A DNA stretch of 64,000 bases, taken from the NCBI GenBank assembly GCA_018105865.1, contig CM030853.1, positions 3,921,929 to 3,985,928 of the forward strand, written 5' to 3'. This stretch comes from Metaphire vulgaris (taxonomy: Eukaryota > Annelida > Clitellata > Crassiclitellata > Megascolecidae). Position numbers and translations under genes: made by a program. The notes under the pieces are model-generated. The model made no database searches. It worked only from the letters and a program-made list of their open reading frames with translations, and was not told the origin of the DNA. Each line of letters begins with the position of its first letter. Position 1 is the first letter of the stretch. Shown here piece after piece: positions 11,340 to 24,975 of this stretch.

Positions 11340-12070
11340 GCGGCCTTTTATTCTTCCTTGCTTTGGCCCTTTGGCCCCGGAGGACGATAACTGGACTGGC
11401 GAACCGATTTCTCGAACACTAAACACCGCGGCTTTGGAAACTAAGACCGCGCAGTTTATTAGACCTATCGCATGCCTTTCAAACTATTGTCAATTATTAT
11501 TGAAGGCGAGATTCGACACGGCAGTAGGCCAACAGATTACATAATGGATCTACAAATTTTGAGTCATTTCGATTACTTTATCGACTAACATGTCGCACAG
11601 CCTATGCACAGTACACTAGAACGTACTAATAATTGTCCGTCGTCATATTATAGATAACAATTTCGTTTTACCTGCCCTGCCTTGATTGATGACACCACTC
11701 TCTCTTACGATCGCCGTCTGTAAACGTATCCAGTTGGTTTCGCAATCGTAGCAGTCTGAAATGTACAGATACTTCCGGTTTGTCTAAAAGGCGCGAGTGT
11801 TGTCGCTAGCGGACCGGAAACGATCGACCGCCAGACGCCGTCAGCGGCTAATGATGGTTTTGCGGCTCGAGATGACGGTTTGACCGTCAAGTTGGCGTCA
11901 ACCCTCAGTTCTAAATTCTACTTGACTTGGCGTCGTGGCATATATCGCGTCGCATCGCTTTGCAAGCAATATATCGGTTAGAAAAGATCGAGACTATACA
12001 AGGTCTGCATTAGCGAATAAATCTTTGTCGCGTCTTCCGCGAAAAGCTTTTCCGAATCAACAGTGTCGGA
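11340..12070. other. CpG-rich segment with ETS-type site and possible minus-strand first exon
   Basis: CpG-rich DNA with an ETS/GABP-like site in cttccggtttgtctaaaag (11772-11790), a 19-bp string identical to one in the PSMD7 promoter. On the minus strand, an open frame (11890 down to 11710) runs into a good donor (GATC|GTAAGAG at about 11708). It could be a first exon or promoter of a leftward gene, for example the phosphatase at 5 kb, but no downstream junction can be shown. Confidence 0.3.
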
Positions 12071-12082
12071 TTAAACGATTAT

Positions 12083-12484
12083 CTCTGGCGTAGCCACGGC
12101 GGGGGGCCCGGTCCCACTTTTCGGACTGGGACCGGTCACGTTGAGTTTTTTGTTGGAGGGAGGGTTTCATTATGAAATTGAGACAGCGTTTGACCAGTGG
12201 CGGCTCTATGATTTGACAAGTGGGGGGGGGGGCGTTGGGGTGGCAACTTCTAATCATGGGGGACCAACCATTTGTTGTTTAATGCATGTAGCATTAAGTA
12301 TAGGTCCCAACTGGGGGCCACTGGGGGGGCAGGCACTCAATAGGGGCACGGGCCCCCCTGGCTCCCCCCGGTGGAGCCGCCACTGCGTTTGACACAATGA
12401 CGTTTTTTGTGGCTCTTCGTCGCTTTTTTGCTCGAAAGTGTCGATGTGCCCCCCACCTATTCCTGAATCCTGTCTACGCCACTG
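12083..12484. mobile_element. hAT-like MITE containing a second hAT MITE
   Basis: Outer ends CTCTGGCGTAGCCACGG and CTGTCTACGCCACTG; flanking octamers acgattat and acaatgat match at 6 of 8. The element is split by the intact insertion at 12195-12385. Confidence 0.7.
12195..12385. mobile_element. Nested hAT MITE with perfect 8-bp duplication
   Basis: A 191-bp element with ends CAGTGGCGGCTC and GAGCCGCCACTG and the identical octamer cgtttgac on both sides (12187-12194 and 12386-12393). The 192-bp element at 44979 is a close relative. G-rich and C-rich blocks suggest a foldback structure. Confidence 0.92.
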
Positions 12485-13438
12485 ACAATGATCCACTTTC
12501 GGGGATGAAGCATGCAGTGTTGGAGTTGCCGGGGGGTTGGCGGGGTTGAACGCCCCCAGCTAACTTTGCAACCCTCCCAAAAATCGCATATCGGGTACAT
12601 GCAGTTTCTGTCATTCATTGAATTTCAGTCCTCAACACCCCCCCCCAGCTCAAATTTCACAACTCCAACACTGGAAGCATGGAATAGCCTATACCGTGAG
12701 AAGGACAGTCAATGCATATGTAGGCTTAACGTGAAAACAGGTTTCGTTTTTTACGAAATATTGAGATAATAAGCTATCAACTGAAGATTTATGTCAAATC
12801 AATTTGCGGCGATTGGGGTGCTATTACATCGCCCACCGTCAATAATTTAGATCGACTGAAATGCTGGCGTTTACCTGTTCCGTCAGGTAGATCCCATTAG
12901 AGCTACCCTGCGGCGTTTCCATCAATTAGCTACACCGTCAGACATGACATTATCGCGACTATATTTCTCGTTTCATGCGAACGTCGTTCATTTTTAAGCT
13001 GTTGCACTGAAACCATGTTTCTTGCCACGCCCTCGCTTGATGCTGTTGTTGTAGCCTATATCCTTGTTATAAACGGTGACAACGTTACTGTATGTCGGTT
13101 TCATGTTCTTTTCGAGCCTGCGGATTGGCCAGGTTCTATATATGACACGTCATGATGACTTCCCCAGGTGCAAAGGTCTTGGACTTGGCAAGGCCGCGCT
13201 GTGCAGTGGAACCGACCGACTCAACTGTTGCTATATATAAGCCGAACCGGGCAATTCTAGAAGCCAGGTTTTACGCCGTGGTGATAGGCATACTTTTCCA
13301 GATTTTTCACATTGTGTCTTTCACACCTCGAACGTAAAATTGCGACTGACTCCAACTTCACGTTTTCAGATTCATCCGGAAGATGTGTTTGTAAAAGTTG
13401 TTTGATAATTTGACAACTCGCAATGAGCACCAGCTAAA

Positions 13439-13440
13439 GA

Positions 13441-13495
<55 letters not shown>
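13439..13495. repeat. (AAT)n microsatellite with conserved 3' flank
   Basis: An AAT run followed by attgtgattttaagtgtttt and a gctaagttagccagtgtgaa block. This is the same flank as after the 11-kb run, which marks a dispersed repeat carrying an internal or terminal microsatellite. Confidence 0.9.
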
Positions 13496-13498
<3 letters not shown>

Positions 13499-13752
13499 TT
13501 GTGATTTTAAGTGTTTTAGGAGGCTAAGTTAGCCAGTGTGAAAACCACTGTAGACATGATTAGGCTAATATAGTAGGCCTACCTTGATAGAGATGAGGAC
13601 TGTAATCAGTTCTTTTTCTTGCTCTAAGTTCCATCGAAGTGCTTCTAAAGACACTTTGAAGTCGAAGATTTCTGAAGCTGGTCGGAAAAAATAACAGCCT
13701 TAGGCCTAATCAATCAATCCGAGTTTCGCGAAATTTCATACAGTACTGAAAG

Positions 13753-14182
13753 ATGGAATCGTGCAACTTGTACTCCAACTGCGACCTAGGTCTAAGCTTA
13801 GCCGAAGACGATTGGGTCTCGGACGCTCCCCACACGGAACAGTGTCACTCGGCAACGCGTTCAACGAAATGTGATAGATTCGAACGTCGACGAATGGACC
13901 CGTTTGCTCTGCCGTCTGCAACTCCGTGCGTTCTAAGCCTACAGCACGACAGGATATTTGCACCGAACCTCGCTCCGAACGCGAAAAGCAGCAAGCCAGC
14001 AACAGTCTTGGTGTCCACGCCGCACCAGCCCTGTTTCGACTCCGACCTTCTTCAGAATTCCGGTGAGAAACCCATCGACGAAGAAGAATCTAGGTGGAGA
14101 ATCGGTTTGTTCTCCGCCGCCCCCGCCTACGGTAACGACGTAGGCTTCCCGGATCCTGGTAGATCGGCGGTCGACACGGCAC

Positions 14183-14225
<43 letters not shown>

Positions 14226-15147
14226 CTATTGTTCCCCGAAGGACGGCGGGCACGTCAAGCGTCCGATGAACGCGTTCATGGTCTGGTCGAAGGAGAAACG
14301 CCGTGAACTGTCCAGGCGAAGTCCGAAGACGCACAACTCGGAGATCTCGAAGCGACTCGGCGCCGAATGGAAGCTGCTGAGCGAGGACGAGAAGAGACCG
14401 TTCGTCGACGAAGCGAGGCGACTGAGGGTCGTCCATCTGAAGGAGAACCCCGGCTACAAATACAGGCCGAGGCGAAAGTTGAGGGCGCACTTCTGTCGTG
14501 GCGACAGCAGGCTACTCCACCGCAAACCTAACCGAGGACCAGCGTCGTACGACTGCGAGGAAATTGCACAGCAGCAGTCTATTTCGACCATCAACAACTG
14601 CTATCCCAGAACAAGACAACTCTTCTGTTCTCACTCTTTTCGAACCCCGAAAACAGAGGAGGGAATAATCAATCCCGACTACAATCCCATGCCTGACGAC
14701 GGTAACGTTTACGCCGATTATAATTATCAAAGGACAACGGAAGTGCGGAGCGAAAGCGACAACTGGGCATCTCGGCACTTATTTTCATACGAAGAACGCG
14801 TGGACACGTTTCACGGTCAATGTTACCACCAGCGTCCCGGCTTTTACCCCTCCTGCGATTTCGAACTGCAAGCGCCAGCGCCTATTCAAACGAACGAGGC
14901 TTCTGCTGCAGCGCGTTACGATGATCGAGACTGTGCGTACGCAGCGGAATACAGGGACGGGTATTGCAGATTGAATGCTTCAACAAATGCCGACGATTCC
15001 GTGGACCGTGTCTGGTACAGAATCACACCGCACCACAGCCACCAGAACAGCCTGTCCGAAGACCATCTGGTAATCAAGTCGGGCTATTTTGCTGACATGC
15101 AGCAGGCAACCAATTGTTTCATCACATCTCCTCTGTCACACTTGTAA
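13753..15147 (+). CDS. SoxB-like HMG-box transcription factor, intronless
   Basis: The open frame of 464 residues encodes one HMG box at about residues 164-243. It opens [20 protein letters not shown], continues [20 protein letters not shown], and closes YKYRPRRK at 237-242. These are the Sox signature and minor-groove intercalation residues (RPMNAFMVW). Box sequence and the intronless layout point to SoxB, the group of Sox1/2/3/14/21; SRY-type divergence is also seen (RRSPKTH, LKENPG). A 12-residue alanine tract (146-157) precedes the box, and the C-terminus is rich in Tyr, Ser and Asn and may be transactivating. Sox proteins bind AACAAT-type sites and control cell fate in the nucleus. I took the first in-frame ATG; no upstream acceptor overrides it. 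The regions outside the box resemble no Sox protein I know, so this may be a lineage-specific member. Confidence 0.9.
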
Positions 15148-15183
15148 ATACTGCACGGCGGTATGTCCCCATGCAAATTATTC

Positions 15184-15300
15184 CATTGGCGGCTCCAGGA
15201 TTTGGCAAGCGGGGGACCGTTGAGGCAGCAACTTCTAAGCAAGATGGCCGACTTTTTCATAAACCTGGACTGGTCTAGTTGCTTAGAACGAGCACACTAA
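15184..15300. mobile_element. Partial hAT-like MITE
   Basis: CATTGGCGGCTCCAGGATTT followed by G-rich DNA is the left end of the family at 12195 and 44979. The right end is degraded. It starts 37 bp after the Sox stop codon, so it probably lies in that 3' untranslated region. Confidence 0.6.
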
Positions 15301-16414
15301 AGTATGGAGGCACTAGAGCCTGGCGTTCAATGGGAAGCTTTAATAGTGAAATATAAGTTTTATTATTTATCATCTGCAATGAAGATGATCTGCAGAAAAG
15401 AAAATATGCCTGAACAACAACAATAACCAATGAAAAATATATTACTTACAAAAAGATTCAGTGCTTTTTTCCCAATATCATTAAAGTATAAAGACTTTTA
15501 GTCCTAAGAAGAAAGAGTCCATTTCAAGATAAATTGCCCATTGTGCAAAATAGAAACTAAAACCGATCCAATATATTAGATGAAACAGAACTCGATCAAC
15601 AAAAATATCTCAAATATAAACTATTAAAATTCACAATTAACTTCAAAATGTGGCCAGAGAAGGTATTCACTTCTAAATAATATTGGAATCACTTGTTCAA
15701 CATCACTATAACGATTTTTCTGAAATCCAAGACAACTCAAACATGGATATAAAAAGTCAGGCAACTCCACCAAACAACACTGACCGGAAACAGAGAGTAG
15801 CCCAACATACAAAAGAATAAAAATCAGATCCACGGTAAATGTAAAATGCAATGGAAACTTACAAACAAGATAACCAATCATTAACATTAACAAGAAATGC
15901 ATGGTAAAACTTACCGTAATAATAACAAAGCTTTTGCAACTTTTATAAACATCAGCAATATTTACTGTGTCAAATAAACTGCATCTCTGAATATTCATCC
16001 TAAAGGGAGCTATATAAATTGACCATTATATTATAATACATGAACTGATGCAAAAACAGTGCAAAAATAAATGCGGATTAGATCAGTGGTTTCCAAGCTT
16101 TTGAAGTGGAGACCCATATTTACAATTTTCTACATTTTAGCAGGGTCACAATGCTATAAAAATCTTAAATTTAGACTACTGTGTATGATTTTGATCCAAT
16201 TAAGTACTTATGATGAAAACTAAATTGATTTCATACATATGGGATCTAATGTTCATAAAAATAATAAAAGTTGTGTAATACCATTCATAACTTTCATAAC
16301 TATCCACAGGCAAAACATAAAACTGTGGTCAGTGCATATATTGCCAGAAGAAATTGACTTCCCATATAATATCACAATTCTATTAATATCTGACAATTGA
16401 CAATAATGGCTATT
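15301..16414. other. Intergenic DNA between convergent Sox and UVRAG
   Basis: AT-rich with no supported gene. The 124-codon minus-strand frame at 15624-15998 has no family signature. A CAGTGGTTTCCAAGC hAT-type left end is present at 16085 without a clear partner. Confidence 0.5.
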
Positions 16415-17300
16415 CTATTCATCTGAGGCAATGCCATCCGAAAATTTTTCTATCTTAACTAAACCGTCGCCATCGTTTTCCACCACCGTCCACTTTTTCC
16501 CCCATTCCCCACCCGGCCCACTCCCACTCCACGTCTTAAAAGTACTGTTAACGAACGGCTCAGTATCCGATGTTGCTGCAACTATCCCGTCTTCATCCAA
16601 TGATGTAACCGGTTCGGCAATTATATCTGCGTTACAGTCTCGGCCGGTGTCCTTCTGCACCGCTTCAACAGATCCGTGACTCTCTTTGACAGCATCAGGT
16701 ACTCTATCAACGTTCCACTTTCCAAAGCGCAAACAGTACTGTTGGCTATCGGTATTATCCTCAAGGGAAGAAACATCGACACCATCGGTACTTCCGGTAT
16801 CCGTCCATTCAGGTGGTGACGACGTCACGTTCTTTGTACGACAGGCAGGGAATTCCCCGTTGTGCCGAAAATTCTCAAGGTCACCGCCACACGAAGCGTC
16901 GTCAGCAGTTTCGACTGCAGGAGCTTGAACTTCATCGACTCGATGACCGGAGTCAGCAGTGCGGCATTCGGAGTCGAACCTGGAACCTTTGTTCTCGTCG
17001 CACAGAATATGATCAACAACTACTTCTGCTGTACAACTATCCACGCGCTCCGACGTCCGTGCAGCGCGAAGAGAATCGCTCGAATGCACCTCTGGACATT
17101 CTTCCAAAATTCCCTCGAGCTCGGCACCAAGTTTACAGATCGGAAGCGAAGATTCAATAGTCGCAGGAAGATCGGTCACTTTCGGAACCTCCGTAATGGA
17201 CGACACCTGATTGTTGGACAACAAGTAACTGCTCTTCTGCGGACCTCCAAAGCTCGGAGCAATTATATAATGTTGATTGGTGAAGGCATCGTTGTGATTT
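16415..17300 (-). CDS. UVRAG: UVRAG last coding exon
   Basis: The exon starts after tttgtttag, completes a codon split with the previous exon, and runs 294 codons to TAG. It begins [19 protein letters not shown] and is then acidic and low in similarity, like the disordered C-terminus of other UVRAGs. A TTAA mini-element starts 23 bp upstream of the exon. Confidence 0.85.
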
Positions 17301-20300
17301 CTAAACAAACAACAGCAGTTCATTAACCCTTTCCCATTGACAATCCATGTCACGAAGCAGAAATATTGGCCCTATGGGGCCAAAGGGTTAAAACTCAATA
17401 ATTTACGAGAATCAACTTAAGGTAATAATAAATTAGTATTGAATTAACCCTTTTGATTTGCAATGCTTTTATTTCAGCTTCATAACCTATTGGTTATATG
17501 GATTACAGAGGCCAAAGGGTTAAGGAAGACCGGTCACTTTATAAATAGGCACTAGGTGGCCTAGTAGTCATCAAGCTGGTTTGCCTGCCAGGAAAACAGA
17601 GATTCAAACCTGGGCCGCTTATTTCTGCCCACTCGACTCGGCTGTAAAATTGTACAGCGGGCGCTTATCGCAGTGAAAAATGTGGAGAGGGAAACACAGC
17701 ATGAAAAGTTCAAATTGCTAACCCTTCAACTCTCACACAGTCCCAAGAACTGAACCTCTGGAATGACCAGTACCTTATATGAAATCATAAAAATGCCCAA
17801 ATTCACCCACCAAAATTTTATTTCATGTACACCTCAAATTTAAAACTTATTCACAGGTTTTGCTTTTAGAACATAATAACCTACAAACTTGGTCTACGGG
17901 CTCACAACAAAGCAAACAGCATGGCAAAAAGGGACGTAGCTAGGAATGGGCTTGAGGGGGGCTCAAGCCTCCAAGCCTTAAGTTACCCCCCCCCCCCCAA
18001 TGAAATAAAGCCCAAATGGTGCTGAGGGCTCAAAAGGAGGAAAGGGGAGTGAATCTTGGGTTTCAGCCCCCTGGGCAAAAGTATAGTTACTACGCTGAAT
18101 GCCAATAAATATGCTTGCTAGTTGACCAAATACAACCTTATATTGGCTTATGCAATATTGAATGCTACAGTACAACAATATAATCACAAAGTCTTACTGT
18201 AATTCAGCTCTTACTATGAAAGACTTTTTTTAAATTGAAAAATTAATCATTTGCAACACTTACATAGTTACTCCCAATTTATCACAAAGCAGAGTGGAAA
18301 TATTGGCCAATGTCTGACGAAGGTCGGAAGTTGTCATGCCACAGTAATGTCTTAACTATTAAATCAGAAATCACACGTGACAAACACTTTTCACCTGATC
18401 ATCTGACTAAAGCATGAAAACTAATCTAATACATTTGTATAGAAACAGGATTTTATAGACTAAAAACGGACTAAAATAAGTTCCAATATAAAGAAATGAC
18501 CATAACTACTGACAAATCGGCCATACCAGTTAGAACTCAAAAAGGAAGAAAAAGAAGACAGGTGGGCAAAATAAGGGAGAGGATTGGATCCGACATCCTG
18601 TGCAGGGATCAGGAAAGAAGTGGTCCAAGAACAAAAAGATCTCAAGGTCTTCAAACTTCCATCTTCATTAATTCACTCCTGAAGTGGTTTATAACAGGCT
18701 ATTGGTTCCAACAATGATGAACACAGTAAATTAGTAATGATGATGAAGACATTAAAGATGATGACGACAATGACGATAAAAAAAACAAAGCCGTCCAGGC
18801 AAAGTTCTTCACCCACTGCCTGCTGTAGCAGCTTAAAAAGCATTTTAAAAGCCAGCTTAAAAAGCATTTTAAAAGGCAGCTTAAAAGGCATTTTAACTAG
18901 TCAAAATGCCTTTCCTAAAAACTGCAGTCATCTTTTTTATTGATCTACGGAAAACTGGTAGATTGACTGAATAATAATTATAATAAAGTACAAGGACCGT
19001 ATGACAGTAAGCAGGTGTGATATTAGATTAATGAGTCACTGTTTTATCCAACATCAATGACTACTCAGAAACCAGTAGATCTACTGAAAACTGATAGATC
19101 TACTGGATGATGATGGTGATAATAATAATAATAATAATAATAATATTAATGTACAACTGCATGCCAGTAAGCAAGTATGACAGATGACTGAGTCACTGTA
19201 AGCTTTATTCAACAACTGTGCAACCTGAGCAATGTTCTTGTTCATGATGAAGACACCATATTGAAACTGGTACCTCTCTCTTCCTTTACTGAATAAAGGA
19301 AAACTAAAATACACAAAACACATCCACTGTCAGGAAGTACAAAATGAAAAAGGACGACTTGCTGCGTTTATTACTAGATTCTCAATGATAATAACAATAA
19401 CTACACCACTACACATAGTTGTGTGTGTGTGTGCATGCATAAGTGTGTGTAAACAGTACATCAATTGAAAAACAAGTAAATCTGCTGGAATCTACCAAAA
19501 TTCAGTAGATATCACTGGAAACAGGAACACTTAAAAATCAGTATCTACTTAAAACTGGTAAATATACTTGATATCTTGATAATATGAGGATATATTTTAT
19601 AGGAAGTACAATTACAATACATAAGCATCTGACTAGATTCTTTACATAATTATCTAGAGCAAATAAACATTATAATACAATAACATACTATTCTAACACA
19701 ATCGCACAATGCTAACAACTTACTCCCTTTCTCTCTCTGAAAGTTTTGTAATTATATGATCCCTGATCATTGATCTTGATCCTCTGTGATTCATAGGATA
19801 TCTAAGTGGAATGTCAAGAAAGTTGCTGATCATCATCACCAGGTGGCACGTGTAGCCAAGAGCAACGGCAATTTGTGTTTCATCGTGACCTACAGTAAAC
19901 GTTTGTTAACCCATTAATTACTGATCTGCCCAAACGTTAAACCAGTATTATTAAAAGTATTTCTAATTAAAAGACAAGTTAGTATCAAAACAATCTCCCT
20001 TCATGCGAACAACATAAGCATATCTTTAGAACCAGAAATCACAAATAAAATCATATTCAAATGCTTCAACGTTACACAGGTGCTTGTATAAATATTAGAC
20101 ATTCAAGTGCTATGACAGATCTACTGGCTAATTGGCTGTTTAACTGGCTGCCTTCCGGGCAGCCAGTACAGCCTTCCGGGCAGCCAGTTAAACTGACTGC
20201 AATCAGCTCTGAACGTGTGCCTGATCTTCGGTTGCCAGTGGAAAGATCGCATAACACCTTTTCTCAGAACACCTTTTCTCAGTGATAAGCTTCAGTGGTT

Positions 20301-20669
20301 AAGAATTCCCGAGTGTTTCACCTTCAAGCAGCAATGCCTGCTCACCTACAACATCTCCTCGTTTGTTACCAGAACTACCCTGAATGGTTAACGCTCTCGA
20401 CTTCGCTCAAGCAGTCGGACACGGCTACTCATTCTGTCTCCAGCAAGACAGTCAAGTGCAGTGAACGAACGGCTTTGTGAGGGAATCCGCTCCTTTGGAA
20501 CTCATCGCCCGTGAATGTCACGTCATGCAAATTGATATTATAATTTCATTCCGGAAGAATCTGAAAACTCGCTTGTTCGACAACTCTTACAAGTGTCACC
20601 TGTCAAAGAGACCTTAATTTTGACCTTTGTTTTTCCATGGTGCTATATAAATTGTCTTCCTAATAATAG

Positions 20670-20700
<31 letters not shown>

Positions 20701-20773
20701 TTTTAATTGATAGGTGTCATGGCATTATTATTATTATAAATATTATTATTATTATTAGTAGTAGTAGTAGTAT

Positions 20774-20826
<53 letters not shown>

Positions 20827-23705
20827 CCGGTAATATCAGTAGTAGTAGTAGTAGTAATAATATTAGTAGTAGTAGTACTGCATATATAAAAACATCGATA
20901 ACAAAATATACTAATACATGATTTTTAACCTGCAAATGCTTCCGATTGTGGAAGGTGTACCAAACAAATTCGATCTTCATTATTTGGCAGCTAAAGCAGC
21001 AAAAAACCACAAGACAATTCAGCGACAACCAATATCAACAGCCAATCCTCTAAAATTAAAAAATAGAACATCAAATTTACATCAGTGGAATTTCAGCCAG
21101 AAGACATAAGTGCAAATTACAGCAAATTGCTCTTAAACCATTAGGTTTCAAAATCCTGTGAAACAAACCCTTTGGATCGGATAGATAAATGCCAATTCGG
21201 ATAAAAGTTGCTTGCGTCTTATGACCAGCTGTGCTCCAGTTTTGATCAGCTCGTCTCTATGGTAAAAGCATTTGAAAAATGTTTCAATAAGGGAAAACCA
21301 ACGGTTAACTATTCAATCTAAACAGTCTGCAAGAGGGTGTAGAATCAGTTTTTAACCCCTTAACTGGGGATCCCGGATATATCCGTCCATTTTACATTGA
21401 GTTACAGTTAAATACATGGTTAAGGGGTTAAGAACATTAGGCAGCGATTCATTATATAACAGTCACAAACAAAGGGTGAAAGAAAACGATTATATCAGGT
21501 AAATTTGGAATAAAGATGACCTCTCATCGGACCTTCAGAATGGACCCACAAAAATATTTCCATAAATTATTCCTATTTTGCATGGGTCGAGATTTGGCAC
21601 TCAAAAAGCCAACTGTTTAAAATCCACTGCAATTCATTTTAAGATACAAAACATGTATCAAGATACACCAAAAACTGTTCAATTTTAAAAAAAGATTAAA
21701 GATAATGAAATAAAAACACCAACAGTCAAGCTCAGTTGCTGTCATATTCACAAGACTTGGTAGGACAAATACCTCATATTAGGCAGAAATGATTTTAACA
21801 GGAATTTTATACGCAATACTGATATTGACTCATAAAAGTTCTCTAAATAATAATAATAAACAATAATACAAGTGTGACAATGAAAGGATGAAAGAGTTGG
21901 CATTACATAGATTTGACTGTACAAATAATTTGCCAATATACTGTGTGTCATTCATTCTAAGATCACTACAGAAAGTCTAATAGTTAGAAAGCACAGAATC
22001 TGACTTAATAAACTGTTTGTTAGACAACCTCTATTTACAAAGGCATGGAAAGTGTGGAGCAATAGTAGGCAAATTACCGAATGTCAAAATATATTTTCTT
22101 TCTGTCGTGTAGAACCTCCAAGTCATCGACAAGCTGCTTGCACTTTTTCTTTATCGTGGAATCTGCATTAACAGAAATTGATACATAGTCAATTATTGTA
22201 CACAGAAGTAACTGCTCAATCGTAAGTACACCGCCAAGCAAAACACCCACAGTTGATTTTGCAGTCCAAGGCAGTAAATGGTTGGTGATCTGGGGAGGGG
22301 TGGGGGGGGGGGTGGAAAACAATATTTTGGATGCAAGATTATGGGAATGATTGCATGAAAAGGAATGTCTTTAGGCTGTAAGGGAAACACGGGGACCAAG
22401 TAAATGGAGAGACCATCAAACTATTTCGAGAAACAGTCAAACTCAATATAGATAACAAGACATGCCATCACAACTATTTCTTTTAAGAAGTTTGAACAGC
22501 ACTAGATACTTTTACTGGTATAACTAATGCTGTTGGAAAAATTAAAGTCTAAACTTACCAGATACTGATAGAAATTTGCAATTTTTGTTATGTTATCGCA
22601 TAAAAACAAGACTGATGACTACCGTACTCTTTTCCCCTACAAAAATAATTAAAATATGAAATTTTTCACACAATTCTTCACACCTCTGCTCAAATTCTCT
22701 TTGTGAAGCACATCATAAGATTTCTCTAATCCCTGCAGTTGGTTTATTCGCCAGAGCAAGTCGTTTCGTACCATGTTGGCTTTGAGTAAAGCCAATTCAC
22801 ACTCGGCTTTCTAAAGCACAGACACAAAGGGTTAAAACGGCAAGTCATGATAAACAATCAATGCTTCAGAACAGGGGTACTTGATTAAATTTTGTGAAGG
22901 GCCAAATTTTTATGCCTGGTGCCCAAGGCCCAGGTGTTTTTGAAGTCAGCAGTTGTCATTTATCAATATTTCGCAGGTATTAGAAAAAAATTATTGTTTC
23001 GGTATCTTCGTGGTTCATTTCACAACCCTTTGGCAGGCAGGATCTTGGCCACAGGCCACCATTTGAACATCCCTGATTTAGAATTCCACCTTCATTATTG
23101 CAATAAAATTAAATCTAACCGCAATTAACCACTTAATAGCCCGGTGCTGGATTTTCCCAGCACAGCATAATGAAAATATTGTTGATGCCATAACACCAGA
23201 ATTTTCTGGCACGTTCCCGGCCACCAGCTTGAAATGCCTGGCATGGTGATTTTTTTGCAAAGGGCGGCTAAAGGGTTAAAGAAAGGCTTTTACCCTGCGT
23301 CGCAGATTTTCAGTTTCGAGCAGACGTGCATTTATAGAAAGCTGCTCTTTGGACACCAATCTCTGCGTCTGCTTGATCGCCCGCAATACAGTTTGTAACC
23401 TAATAAGTATTCAACAAGGTACGTATCAAGTCTGTAATCTAATAAATAATCAACAATATATGCATCAAAGAACACTGCTTTATATCAACAACATTGACAA
23501 GTATAACTGAAAGAGAAGATGTTATAATGTCAGTCAAAGATCTCTTACAGCTAATAAATCAAGTATTTTGATCAAAGAAGTAAACAGAAACATGAACACA
23601 GAGATGGAAATCGGAAACCACTCAGTTTCTAAGAAGCACGGTAAAATACTGGTAAAATACTCCATAATTCATAATCTGTGGACATAAATATTGTAACAAG
23701 AAGAC

Positions 23706-23743
<38 letters not shown>

Positions 23744-24904
23744 GTCGTCGTCGTCGTCGTCGTCGTCATCATCATCATCATCATCATCATCATAGTTGCT
23801 TTTTGCCAACTACTCATTAGCGTCAATAGCTAGACACAAAACTTTTCCATTTATCTTTTTCCGTTGTTAATCTCGTTCCATCTATTATTGTCACTTGATA
23901 TCTTTCGAAGTCTTCTTTGATGTTATCTATCCACTTTTTCCTGGGTCTTCCTCTTCCTCTTTGTCTTCTTTGTATGTGTAGAGTGCTAAATAACTCACCT
24001 CAACAGTGACCTTGCGCTGTATGATTGACGAATCAGCGACGAATCTGCTTCCATCGTGAAAGTTTTTAACCGTCTCCCCGCCGACGATCCCTGAAGCTGG
24101 GACAATCAAAATCCAACAATTGCTCAATCAATTGCTCAACCAAGCAATCATTATTAATTTTTTGACAACACTTTTGTAATTTTTTTTTAAATTTTTGTAA
24201 CAAGCAATAGGGAGCATCAGTCAATCAATGCTCACTTACGAGCATAAATTGTAAAGCAGATACCTTTGAAAAGAAATAGGCTGTAGGAAGAAGCCTGAAA
24301 GCCTGAAGGTCTCAAGACAACCAGATGAGCAAACCAGTATTGTCGATAGTGAGCACAGCTTCTTTAAACTGACACAGAAGACAGCAAAACTAAAATTGAC
24401 ACTTTTTAACCAAAATTATGCCTGCCTGGTTTTCTGACGGCGCTCCATAAAAGGCGTTGTGAAGTCCGAAGATCAACGTGTTTGGAGAATACTGGACTCC
24501 ATCAGTCAGAATCTTAAGTCCAAACAGACAAACTATTGAAAGCGAACCATAAGCATCTCTATTTATGACTTAATATAGCTTTACAACAAAGAGAAGCAGA
24601 AGAGATACCGTAACTTGTATGATTTTATCAGAGATTTAGCAAGTACACAATACTTCAAGCACAAGTACAAGCACCTGGCCTCCAAGAACAAGTACAAGTA
24701 CTAAAAATTTGTACTCGAAAGTACAAATACCAAGTACTACATCTCCGGGTTTTATCATAAAACAGTTTGAAACTCGAAGATAATAATAAAGTACAAGGAA
24801 TATAGGACAGTAATCAGATATGATAGTAGATTACTGAGTCACTGTTTTATCCAACAGACTACTGAAAAACCAGCAGATCTACTGAAAGCTGGTAGATCTG
24901 TTGG

Positions 24905-24975
<71 letters not shown>

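Noticed and set aside
16431..17326. Plus-strand ORFs opposite the last UVRAG exon
   Set aside because: They are shadows of the minus-strand coding exon, whose splice phases and continuity with upstream exons fix the strand.
17557..17625. Functional tRNA gene
   Set aside because: A and B boxes are present, but the sequence lacks a plausible cloverleaf and acceptor pairing; a SINE head is more likely.
24492..24532. Alternative UVRAG exon start giving [14 protein letters not shown]
   Set aside because: It looks like the VCLDGLKYL segment of vertebrate UVRAG, but the exon at 25358-25506 already supplies that segment ([12 protein letters not shown]) in the correct phase, and the phase of this alternative does not fit.
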